A stretch of 64,000 bases of DNA from an uncultured Bacteriovoracaceae bacterium. Its GTDB lineage: Bacteria > Bdellovibrionota > Bacteriovoracia > Bacteriovoracales > Bacteriovoracaceae. Location of the stretch: contig CAKZUQ010000028.1 of NCBI GenBank assembly GCA_937923325.1, positions 47,737 through 111,736 on the forward strand. Direction: 5' to 3'. The position numbers and the translations under genes were made by a program. The notes beneath the pieces were generated by a model. It was not told the origin of the DNA, ran no database searches, and worked only from the letters and a program-made list of their open reading frames with translations. Of the stretch, positions 23,456-32,804 are shown piece after piece. Numbering within the stretch: the first letter of the stretch is position 1; each line of letters begins with the position of its first letter.

Positions 23456-24493
23456 TTACGACAGAGTTGTAACCTGTCTTAACAATGAAATATTTTCTAA
23501 AGCCGTTCCACAACCTCTAACAACACAAGTTAATGGATCCTCAGCAAGTGAAACAGGCAATCCAGTTTTTTCTTTAATTAGAATATCTAAATTTGCTAGA
23601 AGTGAACCACCACCAGCAAGAATAATTCCATTATCAACGATATCTGCAGCTAATTCAGGTGGAGTTTTCTCTAATGAGGTTTTGATCGATTCTATAACTT
23701 CAGCAATAGGATCAGAAAGAGCCTCTCTAATTTCATCAGAAGTAACTTCAATTGTCTTTGGTGCACCAGCAATTAGATCACGACCTTTCACTTCATATGT
23801 TTTTACTTCTTCATCAAATGGATAAGCATTACCGATAGACATCTTAATCATCTCAGCAGTTCTTTCACCAATTAATAGAGAGTATTTCTTTTTAATATAA
23901 TTTACAATTGCATCATCAAACTTATCACCAGCAACTCTTACAGACTTAGAAAAAACAATTCCTCCTAAAGAGATAACTGCAACTTCAGTAGTACCACCAC
24001 CGATATCAACGATCATATTCCCAGAAGGTTCAGTAATTGGAAGACCAGCACCAATTGCTGCGGCCATTGGCTCTTCAATTAAATATACTTCTCTTGCTCC
24101 AGCTTGCTCAGCTGACTCTTTAACTGCACGTTTTTCAACTTGAGTAATTCCAAAAGGAATACAAATAATGATTCTTGGCTTAACCATTTTAGAACCATTC
24201 ATAGACTTTTGAATAAAATATTTAAGCATCGCTTGAGTTACTTCAAAGTCAGCGATAACTCCATCTTTCATCGGACGAATTGCCTTGATCGATCCTGGTG
24301 TTCTACCAAGCATCTCTTTAGCCTCTTTACCAACAGCTAACACTTTTTGCTCTCCACGGTAACCTTGATGAACGGCCACAACTGAAGGTTCATTAACAAT
24401 AATGCCTTTATCTTTAGCGTAAACTAGACAATTTGCAGTACCTAAGTCAATCGCTAAATCATTCGAAAACCAGTCTAATACTTTTTTAAACAT
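23456..24493 (-). CDS. mreB: Rod-shape-determining protein MreB
   Basis: 345 residues, full length. The actin-fold motifs are intact: [12 protein letters not shown] (phosphate 1), [19 protein letters not shown] (phosphate 2), and [16 protein letters not shown] near the C terminus (adenosine). MreB filaments guide elongation of the peptidoglycan wall. mreC and mreD do not follow; instead a PilZ protein, a lipoprotein and nagZ do. A clear promoter lies in the 153-bp gap shared with the divergent phosphoribosyltransferase gene. Confidence 0.98.
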   Translation of the reverse strand: MFKKVLDWFSNDLAIDLGTANCLVYAKDKGIIVNEPSVVAVHQGYRGEQKVLAVGKEAKEMLGRTPGSIKAIRPMKDGVIADFEVTQAMLKYFIQKSMNGSKMVKPRIIICIPFGITQVEKRAVKESAEQAGAREVYLIEEPMAAAIGAGLPITEPSGNMIVDIGGGTTEVAVISLGGIVFSKSVRVAGDKFDDAIVNYIKKKYSLLIGERTAEMIKMSIGNAYPFDEEVKTYEVKGRDLIAGAPKTIEVTSDEIREALSDPIAEVIESIKTSLEKTPPELAADIVDNGIILAGGGSLLANLDILIKEKTGLPVSLAEDPLTCVVRGCGTALENISLLRQVTTLS

Positions 24494-24524
24494 TATTTAT
24501 CCTTTAAAATTAATATATTATTTC

Positions 24525-24553
24525 ACTGTAAAATGTAACACTTAGGTATTCAA
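24525..24553 (-). promoter_or_regulatory. Promoter for mreB
   Basis: Minus-strand TTGAAT (24548-24553), 17-bp spacer, TACAGT (24525-24530). Transcription would start near 24518, giving a leader of about 25 nt that contains the AAAGGA ribosome binding signal before the mreB ATG. Confidence 0.55.
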
Positions 24554-24661
24554 TAAACAAGATAAACAATTTTACTCACTCCCTTACCCGACTTTTTCTA
24601 TCGGTTAATTTTCAATAGCCTTTTTTGATATATTCAGTAGAATAGAATGACGGAGAATTAT

Positions 24662-25228
24662 ATGAATAACGAAGATGGAAAATTTCCAAATAATATACTT
24701 TCAGATCAATTTGTACCTTATATCGAGGTAAGTGAAATAGAGTCGATCATCGAATCTTTAGCACATACAATAAGCCAAAAATATAAAGGCGAAGAACTCG
24801 TTTTAATTGCTCCACTAAAAGGTAGTTGCTTATTCCTATCTGACCTTGCTAAGAGAATTAAGAATGTGAAGGTCTATATTGACTTTGTAAGTTTATCAGC
24901 AGTGGGTAGAGATAAAGAGAATAACGGTACGATCATTTTATCCAAAGATATAAAAACAAACATACTAGATAAAAATATACTTATAGTTGAAGAAGTTATT
25001 GATACAGGAAGAGCTTTATTCTTTCTTAAAAATAGGCTTCTTCAATCCAATCCACGCAATATTGAAATTATTACTCTATTCGATAAACCATACAAAAGAG
25101 CAGTGCCTATAAAAGCAGATTATATAGGTAAGCAAATTGATGATCAATTTATTGTTGGATATGGCCTTGACTTAGATCAGTATGGTAGAAATCTATCAAA
25201 CATATATTATCTTAAATATCCAAACTAG
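24662..25228 (+). CDS. hpt: Hypoxanthine phosphoribosyltransferase-like protein
   Basis: About 188 residues from the ATG at 24662, which has GGAG six bases upstream; an ATG five codons earlier has no signal. A PRTase type I fold: LIAPLKGSCLFLSDLAKRI, then ILIVEEVIDTGRAL (the PRPP-binding loop), then FDKPYKRAVPIKADYIGKQI and VGYGLDLDQYGRN, all as in hypoxanthine-guanine PRTases. It would make IMP or GMP from a purine base and PRPP. Purine salvage suits a predator that feeds on host nucleotides, but that link is inference. The PRPP loop has EE in place of the usual ED/DD. Confidence 0.85.
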   Translation: MNNEDGKFPNNILSDQFVPYIEVSEIESIIESLAHTISQKYKGEELVLIAPLKGSCLFLSDLAKRIKNVKVYIDFVSLSAVGRDKENNGTIILSKDIKTNILDKNILIVEEVIDTGRALFFLKNRLLQSNPRNIEIITLFDKPYKRAVPIKADYIGKQIDDQFIVGYGLDLDQYGRNLSNIYYLKYPN

Positions 25229-25231
25229 AAT

Positions 25232-25792
25232 TTACTCACCATCTTTAGTATATTTTCCATAACAAGAACAAGAAGAGCTGCAAAAGGAACCTAGTGCTGT
25301 TCCCTTATAACCATTACTCATTTCTAGAGTTAGTGTTGTTCCTGAAACTCTCCAATCTAAGTCTGTTGTATTTTCACTAGAAGTTATAAAGCCATATGGA
25401 ATATCACCAGAAGTTGCACCGGTTGTTTCTGAGTGAGTTATAGAACATGATAAAGAATTTGTAATACCTGTATAACTAATTCTTCCTTCTTCTGTATTAT
25501 CATAAGATAAAACATAATTACCATTCGCTGATGTATTACAACTACCACCGCCACCTTCAGATACAGTGTAAACGAAAACTCGGCCATTAAAATTAACTTC
25601 ATTAGTATCTAGAGGATTTATTGAATAAATTTCTTTTATTGATCCAGTTCCTAAATCAGGATAATAGCATTCAATGCCTGACAACTTCCAATTACCAATC
25701 AAAGGATTAATATAAGCTTGCTCATCATTTCTTACACCACAAGCAATCATCGAAAATATCAATATAAGATATAGACTATAGTTTAGTTTCAT
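25232..25792 (-). CDS. Putative lipoprotein, lipocalin-like
   Basis: 186 residues. The lipoprotein signal ends MIACG (Cys18). The mature part begins with PLIGNWKLSGIECYY, the typical opening of small lipocalin-like lipoproteins, and is beta-rich with many Gly, Ser and Thr and several Cys (a C-rich end, FCSSSCSCYG). No function is assigned. Its start lies inside the 3' end of the LpoA-like gene upstream (overlap 17 bp), so it is co-transcribed. Confidence 0.7.
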   Translation of the reverse strand: MKLNYSLYLILIFSMIACGVRNDEQAYINPLIGNWKLSGIECYYPDLGTGSIKEIYSINPLDTNEVNFNGRVFVYTVSEGGGGSCNTSANGNYVLSYDNTEEGRISYTGITNSLSCSITHSETTGATSGDIPYGFITSSENTTDLDWRVSGTTLTLEMSNGYKGTALGSFCSSSCSCYGKYTKDGE

Positions 25793-27761
25793 CTTCCTCT
25801 TTTTTATTTTTATCTTCTAATGTACTCACATCATATTTTTGAATTTTACCCCTACTAACTCTTAAGAAATCCATCTCTTTCATCCAGATCCCTTCTTTTA
25901 AGTTCCAACTTCCTGTAACACCATTTATTCTTTGAAGGTTTACAAGTCTCGTTTCAAGCTCTTCTCGCTTTTCAAATTTAGTTCCTTCGATAATATTTAA
26001 ACTAAGATTCATGGCCTCAAACGATAATGTTTCAATTAATCGTGGAGATTTATGGTTTCTCAATTTAAAGTTTGTTCCAAAATTTTTATCAAAATCTTTT
26101 GGATCATCGCCAACAAAGAAAAGCCTTCCAAGATTTCTTTGTTCTCTTACGATTGATTTTGACATCCAACTTGGTCCTCCAATGAAATTGAGCTTCTTAG
26201 CATCATAATATGAGAATGTTGGAATAATTTGAATGGCATCTTTTGGATATGCGGGAGCAAATACCCAATCAAAATCTATAATAGGTTTTAAGGTTTGAAT
26301 TCTACGAATCGAACTTGTCTTTTTTTCTAAGTTATATATATCTTTCCATACTTCAAGTTCTTCTTTTCTTTCTCTTTTAAATTTAACACCTAAAATTTTA
26401 CTAACAGGATCTCTAAAGTCTTTATTTGTTCTTTCATATGACTGAATACCTGAAATTTGAATCATCCCTTGCTCCGAGCGTCTCCATACTTCATTCACAT
26501 ACGCAAAGCCACCTTCTGTTTCAGGATAAATCATCGCAATTTTATTTCCAAATTTGCTTAGAAACTCAGGATTCATAATGGCTTCAACCTGAGATTCGAT
26601 TGATCCAGGGACTTCAATTAATAAATGATTTTTCTCTTCTTTTTTCAAGTGAACAGGAGAAAGTGAGATAAACAACACTCCATATTTCTTGGCCTCAAGG
26701 TATTCCTCACTTGCAGTTTTTGAAAATAATCCTCCAATAATAATTGAAACATGATGTTTTTGGATAAGGTCATTAATCATTTTCTTAGCAACGTAAGAGT
26801 TATTCTTAGAGTCTCTTGTATAAATTTTTGCAGCTAAAATTTTGTTTTCACCGTGGTTTAAAGCACTATCAATACCTGTTAAAGCTTTTTTTCCAAATCC
26901 ACCCTTTTTACCAGATAATGGCAAGATAACTCCAACAGCACCGACATCAATTTTAGAATAGTTTTCAATTCTAAATTGAAAGTTTTTTATAAATAGTTTT
27001 ACATCGTCAGAGTTAGGATATTTATTTTCTAACCAAGACAATACATCTTCTGCTCCTGGCCTATCACCCATATAATATCTTTGTAGTGCCTCTTCCTTAG
27101 CAAGGTACGCAGCAGTGATATTGTCTTTACTATCATACTCTTCTAATAAATAAATTCTTTCACTTGTAGACAGCGATCTATAACTATTTATTAAAGTTTC
27201 TTTATATTGATGATTTTCTATTTCATTAAAGAGATAGACCTTACCAATTAGTGGAATAACGGATTCAACAATATCTTTGGGTTTTTGTAGTTGTTGAGCT
27301 AAGACAAGTTTTAATTTGTAGTAATTCGTCTGTTCATTCTTTGAAAAAACTTCATGGTCTACTTCTTCTAAGTAAGCGTACGCTCTTTCATAGAGATCTT
27401 TTTTATAATAAGAGCTAGATAAGTTTAAATAGATTTGTGAATTCAACACTCTGTCGATTCTAGATTTACTGCGAGCTACTTCAAAGTTTTCTATAGCAGT
27501 ATCAAAGTTTTGCTGTGAAAAATGTATAATCCCAATAAAGTTATATTTTTTTGCAATCTCAGCATCAGAAATCTCTAAGTCATTCATTGCTATCAATCTA
27601 TCCATGGCGCTTTTTTTATCGCCATCTTTATAAATCAGCTGAATACTTTGAATTTTGGCCAAGAAGTCTGGTGAATAAATTTCTTCAGGCGTTAACATTT
27701 TTATGTTTGAACATGAAAAAATAAAAGTGAAACAAATTAAGTAACTAACAATACGCAACAT
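25776..27761 (-). CDS. LpoA-like lipoprotein (penicillin-binding protein activator family)
   Basis: 661 residues. Lipoprotein signal ending IFSCS (Cys17). An N-terminal TPR-like helical region (about 35-260) is followed by a periplasmic binding-protein-like domain starting VGAVGVILPLSGKKGGFGKK at about 273 and running to near the C terminus. This two-part plan is that of LpoA/YraM, which activates penicillin-binding proteins from the outer membrane in gamma-proteobacteria; whether it does so here is unknown. The alternative is a branched-chain amino acid receptor-like protein that binds an envelope ligand. A highly charged tail (EDKNKKEEDE) ends the protein. Confidence 0.75.
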   Translation of the reverse strand: MLRIVSYLICFTFIFSCSNIKMLTPEEIYSPDFLAKIQSIQLIYKDGDKKSAMDRLIAMNDLEISDAEIAKKYNFIGIIHFSQQNFDTAIENFEVARSKSRIDRVLNSQIYLNLSSSYYKKDLYERAYAYLEEVDHEVFSKNEQTNYYKLKLVLAQQLQKPKDIVESVIPLIGKVYLFNEIENHQYKETLINSYRSLSTSERIYLLEEYDSKDNITAAYLAKEEALQRYYMGDRPGAEDVLSWLENKYPNSDDVKLFIKNFQFRIENYSKIDVGAVGVILPLSGKKGGFGKKALTGIDSALNHGENKILAAKIYTRDSKNNSYVAKKMINDLIQKHHVSIIIGGLFSKTASEEYLEAKKYGVLFISLSPVHLKKEEKNHLLIEVPGSIESQVEAIMNPEFLSKFGNKIAMIYPETEGGFAYVNEVWRRSEQGMIQISGIQSYERTNKDFRDPVSKILGVKFKRERKEELEVWKDIYNLEKKTSSIRRIQTLKPIIDFDWVFAPAYPKDAIQIIPTFSYYDAKKLNFIGGPSWMSKSIVREQRNLGRLFFVGDDPKDFDKNFGTNFKLRNHKSPRLIETLSFEAMNLSLNIIEGTKFEKREELETRLVNLQRINGVTGSWNLKEGIWMKEMDFLRVSRGKIQKYDVSTLEDKNKKEEDETKL

Positions 27762-27845
27762 TATATCTCCAAAATATTTTCTTTTAGATAATATTTTAAT
27801 CTATTGAGTCGCGCACTGCCAGATGTTTATGCTAAATATTTTATA

Positions 27846-28934
27846 TTACTGAAATAAATCTTTTACTTTATCAAAAAATCCGCGTGACATTGGATTAGAC
27901 TTATTATCATCTAACTGTGCAAGTCTCTTAAATATTTCTCTTTGCTCAGTTGTTAACTTAGTAGGAGTCTCAAGTACTACAGAAATAATCTGATCGCCTT
28001 GACCATAAGCACCAAGCCTTTGAATTCCCTTTCCTTTTAGTCTCATTCTTTTACCAGATTGAGTTCCTGTTGGAATAGAAAGTGATACTTTTCCAGATAG
28101 AGTTGGAACCTCTACCTCTGCACCTAGAGCTGCTTGAGAAAAAGTAATTGGAACTTTACAATGAACATCAAATCCATCTCTTTCAAAAAACTGATGTTCT
28201 TTGATTCTAATTTGGACATATAAATCTCCGTTAGGCCCGCCGTTACTTCCTACATCACCTTCACCTGTAAGTTTAAGTCTTTGTCCTGAGTCAATTCCAC
28301 CTGGAACTTTTACACTTAATGTAGATTTTTTCTTAACTCTTTGAGCTATTTCACCGGCTCCACCACACTTTGGACAGGTCTGCGCAATTGTAAAAAACCC
28401 TTGCTGTCTTCGTATCTCTCCATGACCATTACACATGTCACATGGCTGAGGAGTTGTTCCTTCTTTAACAATATTACGAACAATTGAAACTTCTTGCTCA
28501 CAACCAAAAGCTGCTTCTTCAAAAGTTATATCTAAATTCATTTGTAGGTCTTCACCACGTCTTCCACGAGTACGACCACCGCCGCCTCTACGTCCACGAC
28601 CACCTTGACCAAACATATCACCAAAAAGATCACCAAAGATATCACCTATATCTCCAAAGTCTCCACCCTGGCCGAATCCACCACCACCAAAGCCTCCAGC
28701 TTGGCCATCAACACCAGCATGACCAAATTGATCATAACGAGATCTCTTATTTTCATCTAATAAAATCTCTGCTGCTTCTGAGGCTTCTTTAAACTGTGCT
28801 TCAGCTTGTGGATTATCCGGGTTTTTATCCGGGTGACATTTCATAGCTATCTTTCGATAAGCTTTTTTAATCTCATTTTTATCCGCAGACTTAGATACAC
28901 CTAATATTTCGTAATAATCTCTTTTGGAACTCAT
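27846..28934 (-). CDS. dnaJ: Chaperone DnaJ with reduced zinc-binding region
   Basis: 362 residues. J domain 1-70 with HPDK at 34-37; a Gly/Phe-rich region at about 75-115, itself enriched in Arg at its end; then the central domain and C-terminal substrate-binding domains. A typical DnaJ has four CxxCxGxG motifs. Here only two are visible, at 165-172 (CDMCNGHG) and 187-194 (CPKCGGAG), separated by the QQGFF segment that normally lies between motifs 2 and 3. Motifs 1 and 4, which form zinc centre I, are deleted. Zinc centre II, the one needed for hand-over to DnaK, is kept. It follows dnaK after a strong terminator. Confidence 0.95.
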   Translation of the reverse strand: MSSKRDYYEILGVSKSADKNEIKKAYRKIAMKCHPDKNPDNPQAEAQFKEASEAAEILLDENKRSRYDQFGHAGVDGQAGGFGGGGFGQGGDFGDIGDIFGDLFGDMFGQGGRGRRGGGGRTRGRRGEDLQMNLDITFEEAAFGCEQEVSIVRNIVKEGTTPQPCDMCNGHGEIRRQQGFFTIAQTCPKCGGAGEIAQRVKKKSTLSVKVPGGIDSGQRLKLTGEGDVGSNGGPNGDLYVQIRIKEHQFFERDGFDVHCKVPITFSQAALGAEVEVPTLSGKVSLSIPTGTQSGKRMRLKGKGIQRLGAYGQGDQIISVVLETPTKLTTEQREIFKRLAQLDDNKSNPMSRGFFDKVKDLFQ

Positions 28935-28953
28935 AAATATTCAACTTTTTTGC

Positions 28954-28980
28954 AAAAAAGGGTCTTCGTTATGAAGACCC
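28954..28980 (-). terminator. Intrinsic terminator between dnaK and dnaJ
   Basis: A perfect 8-bp stem GGGTCTTC/GAAGACCC (28960-28967 with 28973-28980), 5-nt loop, followed on the minus strand by six U. It should end most dnaK transcripts, leaving dnaJ to read-through or to a promoter of its own. Confidence 0.9.
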
Positions 28981-29005
28981 TATGTATTTTTAATTTAAAC
29001 TAATC

Positions 29006-30925
29006 TTAAACTTCTTTAAAGTCAGCGTCTACAACGTCGTCATCATCCTTTTTCGCTTCACCTTGAGCACCAGCTTCTGGTCCTGGCTGAGCACCAGCTT
29101 CAGCACCTGGTTGTGCACCTGGTTGACCATACATCTGCTCTGCCATTGAGTGCGCTACGTTTTGAAGTCTTTCAGTTGCAGCTTTTAATTCATCAACATT
29201 TTCAGAATTAAGTTTCTCTTTTGCTTCAGTCAAAGCACCTTCAAGTTCTGATTTTTTATCTGCAGGAAGCTTATCTCCAGCTTCAGTCATTGCTTTTTCA
29301 GTAGAGAAAATTAAAGAGTCTAAATTATTCTTAGCGTCTACACCTTCTCTTCTTTTTGCATCTGCTTCTCTATTAGATTCAGCATCTTTAACCATTTGCT
29401 CGATTTCTTCTTCTGTTAAACCAGACCCTGAAGTAATTACGATATCTTGTTTCTTACCAGTAGCTTTATCTGTTGAAGATACGTTAATGATACCATTTGC
29501 ATCAATATTGAACTCAACTTCAATTTGAGGAACACCTCTTGGAGCTGGAGCAATACCAGTAAGATCAAACTTACCTAATGTTTTGTTATCATTTGCAAAC
29601 TCTCTCTCACCTTGAAGAACGTGAATCGAAACTGCTGGTTGATTATCTTGAGCTGTTGAGAAAACCTGAGATTTCTTAGTTGGAATAGTTGTATTCTTGT
29701 CGATGATTCTAGTCATTACACCTCCAAGAGTTTCAATACCTAATGATAAAGGAGTTACATCTAAAAGAAGAACGTCTTTAACGTCACCTTGAAGAACACC
29801 ACCTTGAACTGCTGCACCGGCCGCAACAACCTCATCTGGGTTAACACCTTTAGAAGCTTCTTTACCAAAGATTTGCTTAACTTTTTCTTGAACTGCTGGG
29901 ATACGAGTAGATCCACCAACTAAGATTACTTCATGAATTTCATTTTTATCTAATCCTGAGTCAGCAATACAAGTTTCACATGGAGCTGTAAGTCCTGTGA
30001 TATATTTAGAAATTAATTCTTCAAACTTTGCTCTCGTAAGAGTTAAAGTTAAATGTTTAGGACCACTTGCATCTGCAGTGATAAATGGAAGATTAATTTC
30101 AGACTGAGTAGTTGAAGAAAGCTCATGCTTAGCTTTTTCAGCTGCTTCTTTAAGTCTTTGAAGAGCCATTTGATCTTGTTTTAGATCTACAGAGTTTTCT
30201 TTTTTGAACTCTTCAGCCATCCAGTTAATGATTTCTTCATCAAAGTTCTCACCACCAAGGAAAGTATCTCCGTTAGTTGCTTTAACTTCAAAAACACCAT
30301 CGTCAGTAATTTCTAAGATAGAGATATCAAATGTACCACCACCAAGGTCGAATACAGCGATGTTCATATCTTTTTTCTGATCCATACCGTAAGCAAGTGC
30401 TGCTGCAGTTGGCTCGTTAATGATACGCTTAACTTCTAAGCCAGCAATTTTACCAGCATCTTTCGTTGCTTGTCTTTGAGCATCGTTAAAGTAAGCAGGA
30501 ACAGTAATAACAGCTTCAGTTACTGGGGATCCAATATAGTCTTCAGCCGATTTTTTCATTTTTTCTAAAACTTTTGCAGAGATTTCTTGAGCTGACATTT
30601 CTTTTCCGTCAACTTTAACCCATGCATCGCCATTTTTATTTGCAAAGATCTCAAAAGGAGCAACGTCAGCAAAATCTTTCGCTTCTTTATCAGTTGCTTT
30701 ACGACCAATTAGTCTTTTAATTCCGTATAATGTTTTTTTAGGATTAGTTACCGCTTGTCTCTTAGCTACTTGACCAACAAGAGTTTCATCACCATTTCCA
30801 AAACCAATTACAGAAGGCGTTGTATTGTGCCCTTCAGCATTTTGAATAATTTTATATTTACCATTTTCATATACAGCAACACATGAGTTGGTTGTACCTA
30901 AATCGATTCCAATAATTTTGCTCAT
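29006..30925 (-). CDS. dnaK: Molecular chaperone DnaK (Hsp70)
   Basis: 639 residues, full length. The ATPase domain starts [18 protein letters not shown] and contains the [18 protein letters not shown] and [17 protein letters not shown] signatures. The substrate-binding domain and the helical lid follow, ending in a Gly/Ala/Gln-rich linker and the VVDADFKEV tail that recruits partners. With GrpE (upstream, 40-bp gap) and DnaJ (downstream) it forms the protein-folding and heat-shock system. Confidence 0.99.
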   Translation of the reverse strand: MSKIIGIDLGTTNSCVAVYENGKYKIIQNAEGHNTTPSVIGFGNGDETLVGQVAKRQAVTNPKKTLYGIKRLIGRKATDKEAKDFADVAPFEIFANKNGDAWVKVDGKEMSAQEISAKVLEKMKKSAEDYIGSPVTEAVITVPAYFNDAQRQATKDAGKIAGLEVKRIINEPTAAALAYGMDQKKDMNIAVFDLGGGTFDISILEITDDGVFEVKATNGDTFLGGENFDEEIINWMAEEFKKENSVDLKQDQMALQRLKEAAEKAKHELSSTTQSEINLPFITADASGPKHLTLTLTRAKFEELISKYITGLTAPCETCIADSGLDKNEIHEVILVGGSTRIPAVQEKVKQIFGKEASKGVNPDEVVAAGAAVQGGVLQGDVKDVLLLDVTPLSLGIETLGGVMTRIIDKNTTIPTKKSQVFSTAQDNQPAVSIHVLQGEREFANDNKTLGKFDLTGIAPAPRGVPQIEVEFNIDANGIINVSSTDKATGKKQDIVITSGSGLTEEEIEQMVKDAESNREADAKRREGVDAKNNLDSLIFSTEKAMTEAGDKLPADKKSELEGALTEAKEKLNSENVDELKAATERLQNVAHSMAEQMYGQPGAQPGAEAGAQPGPEAGAQGEAKKDDDDVVDADFKEV

Positions 30926-30964
30926 TTTCTTCTCCTAAAAGTTATTTATTTTTTTACTTCGTTC

Positions 30965-31510
30965 TTATTCTTCGTTCTTCACAACAACAACTTTTGCTGG
31001 GCGAAGTAATCTTTCATTTAACGTATATCCATTTTGATGAACTTGAATGATTTCCATCTCTTTCTTACCTTCTGACGCTTGCTGAGAAAGTGCTTCATGA
31101 AAGTTAGGGTCAAATATTTCCCCTAAAGCATTTACTTTTTTAAGACCATGCTTACCCAAAGCCTCAATAAACTGCTTTGTAATCATATCAATACCAACAA
31201 CGATATTTTTTACTTTTTCATCTTCATCATTTTGAATAAAACCTAAAGTTCTTTCAAAGTTATCCACCACATCAAGCATATCTCTGAAGATCTTTTCACT
31301 ACCATACTTAAGTAGATTTTCTTTATCCTTATCAAACCTTCTTTGCATATTTTGCATTTCTGCTGCAAGGTAGTAATACTTCTCTTTGAAGTCTTCTTCT
31401 TTCTTTTCAGTTTTTAACTCTTCTACATTGTCCTGTGCTACTTCTTCAGTATTTTCAGTCTCTAGTTTTGTTTCAACATTTTCTTCGTTTGTATTCTCTG
31501 TACTTTCCAT
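30965..31510 (-). CDS. grpE: Nucleotide exchange factor GrpE
   Basis: 181 residues. An acidic N-terminal 45 residues, then the long dimerisation helix (YYYLAAEMQNMQRRFDKDKE) and the C-terminal beta-wing (ALGEIFDPNFHEALSQQ, LLRPAKVVV). It releases ADP from DnaK. It is the first gene of grpE-dnaK-dnaJ. No hrcA gene and no CIRCE element lie in front of it. Confidence 0.97.
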   Translation of the reverse strand: MESTENTNEENVETKLETENTEEVAQDNVEELKTEKKEEDFKEKYYYLAAEMQNMQRRFDKDKENLLKYGSEKIFRDMLDVVDNFERTLGFIQNDEDEKVKNIVVGIDMITKQFIEALGKHGLKKVNALGEIFDPNFHEALSQQASEGKKEMEIIQVHQNGYTLNERLLRPAKVVVVKNEE

Positions 31511-31550
31511 TTTTATATTCGCTCCAAATAATTCGTCTTCACAATTAAAA

Positions 31551-31575
31551 ATGGTATTGGATCTGGCAGTGTCAA
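31551..31575 (-). promoter_or_regulatory. Heat-shock-type promoter candidate for grpE-dnaK
   Basis: Minus-strand ATTGACA (hexamer at 31570-31575), then 13 bp, then TACCATTT (31551-31556 and beyond). The spacing matches that of E. coli sigma-32 promoters (CTTGAA, 13 bp, CCCCAT) better than sigma-70 spacing. It would start transcription about 33 bp before the grpE ATG, leaving room for the GGAG signal. Assignment by similarity only. Confidence 0.4.
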
Positions 31576-31643
31576 TGTTTTGTCTTAAAGAAAATTAGAT
31601 TTATTTTCACATTGATCTTACTCATCGCAAAAAGTCTTTATTT

Positions 31644-32747
31644 CTAAATAGTTAGATCTCTAAAAATATCATCCATTAAAGAATCTATGATTAAAAATCC
31701 AGCTGGTGTTAAAGAAATCCCACCAACTTCAGATTTTATATAGCCTCGCTTACTCCACTGAGATTTAAGACTTTGAAACTTCACTAGATTCTCACCTTTA
31801 AAATAATCATCTTTAAGACCATTATTTACTCGAAGCATCATGTATATTTGTTCAATTTTTAAAGATGAACCCTCTAATCGTTCTGTTGTTTGACCATCAC
31901 CACTTGGCTTCCACTGATATCTAAGAGCTGAGTTATCAAAAGTTAGCAAACCTGTAGCATTAGCACCTAGCGCAGCTACAGACTCATAGTTCCAATATTT
32001 TTTGTTATGCCTAGATTGTGCTGAATTTTTAGCGAAGTTAGAAACCTCGTACTGGATATAGCCATTTTCATTCAGGTAGTTACATACTTTTAGATACTCA
32101 TCACTAACATCATCCTCGCCAGGAAGCTTATTATTTAAAAGATAATTTGCCCTAGTCTTCAAAATATAAACACTAAAATGACTAGGGTTATAGTCAATTA
32201 AAAGATCAATTTCCTTCAATACATCTCTTTTATTTGAACTTATCGATGGAAGGCCCAGCATCAAGTCTACGCTATAGTTCATTTTCTTATTTTTTAAAAA
32301 GTTTAATAGCTCTTTTGCATCGTCCATTGAATGCTCTCGATCCATAATCTTTAAATAATGCTCATCGAATGTTTGGATTCCAACAGATATTCGGTTAACA
32401 CCTACATTCACCCAAGATTCAAACTCTTTTTCTGTCCAAGTCCCGGGATCTACTTCAAGTGTAAATTCAGCATTAGGCCTTATCGAAAAGAATTGTTTAA
32501 AAAACTTAGATCCATTCTCTCCCCATAAAGAAGGTGTTCCTCCTCCCATATAAACAGTTTCAAGGTCTCCAAGTTCATACCCATATTTTTTTAGAAAAAC
32601 TGAACTCTTTCCAATCTGATCATTCAAATATATTTCATATTTTTCAATGTCAGATTTACTTTCTAACTTATGCTTATAAAAGTCGCAGTAATTGCACAGG
32701 TGCCTACAAAAAGGGAAATGAATATATAAACTTGATACTTCTTTCAT
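31644..32747 (-). CDS. hemW: HemW-like radical SAM protein
   Basis: 367 residues. CRHLCNYC at 14-21 (CxxxCxxC) binds the 4Fe-4S cluster; GGGTPSLW is the SAM-binding motif; EVDPGTWTEKEF and RISVGIQTFDEHYLKIMDR are typical of HemW and HemN relatives. HemW proteins bind heme and act as heme chaperones rather than as coproporphyrinogen dehydrogenases; the absence of HemN-specific N-terminal sequence supports HemW. Monocistronic, divergent from the ABC exporter genes. Confidence 0.92.
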   Translation of the reverse strand: MKEVSSLYIHFPFCRHLCNYCDFYKHKLESKSDIEKYEIYLNDQIGKSSVFLKKYGYELGDLETVYMGGGTPSLWGENGSKFFKQFFSIRPNAEFTLEVDPGTWTEKEFESWVNVGVNRISVGIQTFDEHYLKIMDREHSMDDAKELLNFLKNKKMNYSVDLMLGLPSISSNKRDVLKEIDLLIDYNPSHFSVYILKTRANYLLNNKLPGEDDVSDEYLKVCNYLNENGYIQYEVSNFAKNSAQSRHNKKYWNYESVAALGANATGLLTFDNSALRYQWKPSGDGQTTERLEGSSLKIEQIYMMLRVNNGLKDDYFKGENLVKFQSLKSQWSKRGYIKSEVGGISLTPAGFLIIDSLMDDIFRDLTI

Positions 32748-32769
32748 TTAGTTCTCTTTACTATAACTT

Positions 32770-32798
32770 TTGCCAATTCACCGCAATAAAAATACAAT
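32770..32798 (+). promoter_or_regulatory. Promoter of the ABC export genes, apparently leaderless
   Basis: TTGCCA (32770-32775), 17-bp spacer, TACAAT (32793-32798). The start point would fall at or next to the A of the ATG at 32805, and no Shine-Dalgarno lies before that ATG, so the transcript is probably leaderless. Confidence 0.55.
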
Positions 32799-32804
32799 TA
32801 TTCC

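Noticed and set aside
28484..28792. Histidine/leucine-rich plus-strand frame
   Set aside because: Antisense to the dnaJ Gly/Phe region; an artefact of repetitive codons.
31511..31643. CIRCE element before grpE
   Set aside because: No TTAGCACTC-N9-GAGTGCTAA-like inverted repeat is present.
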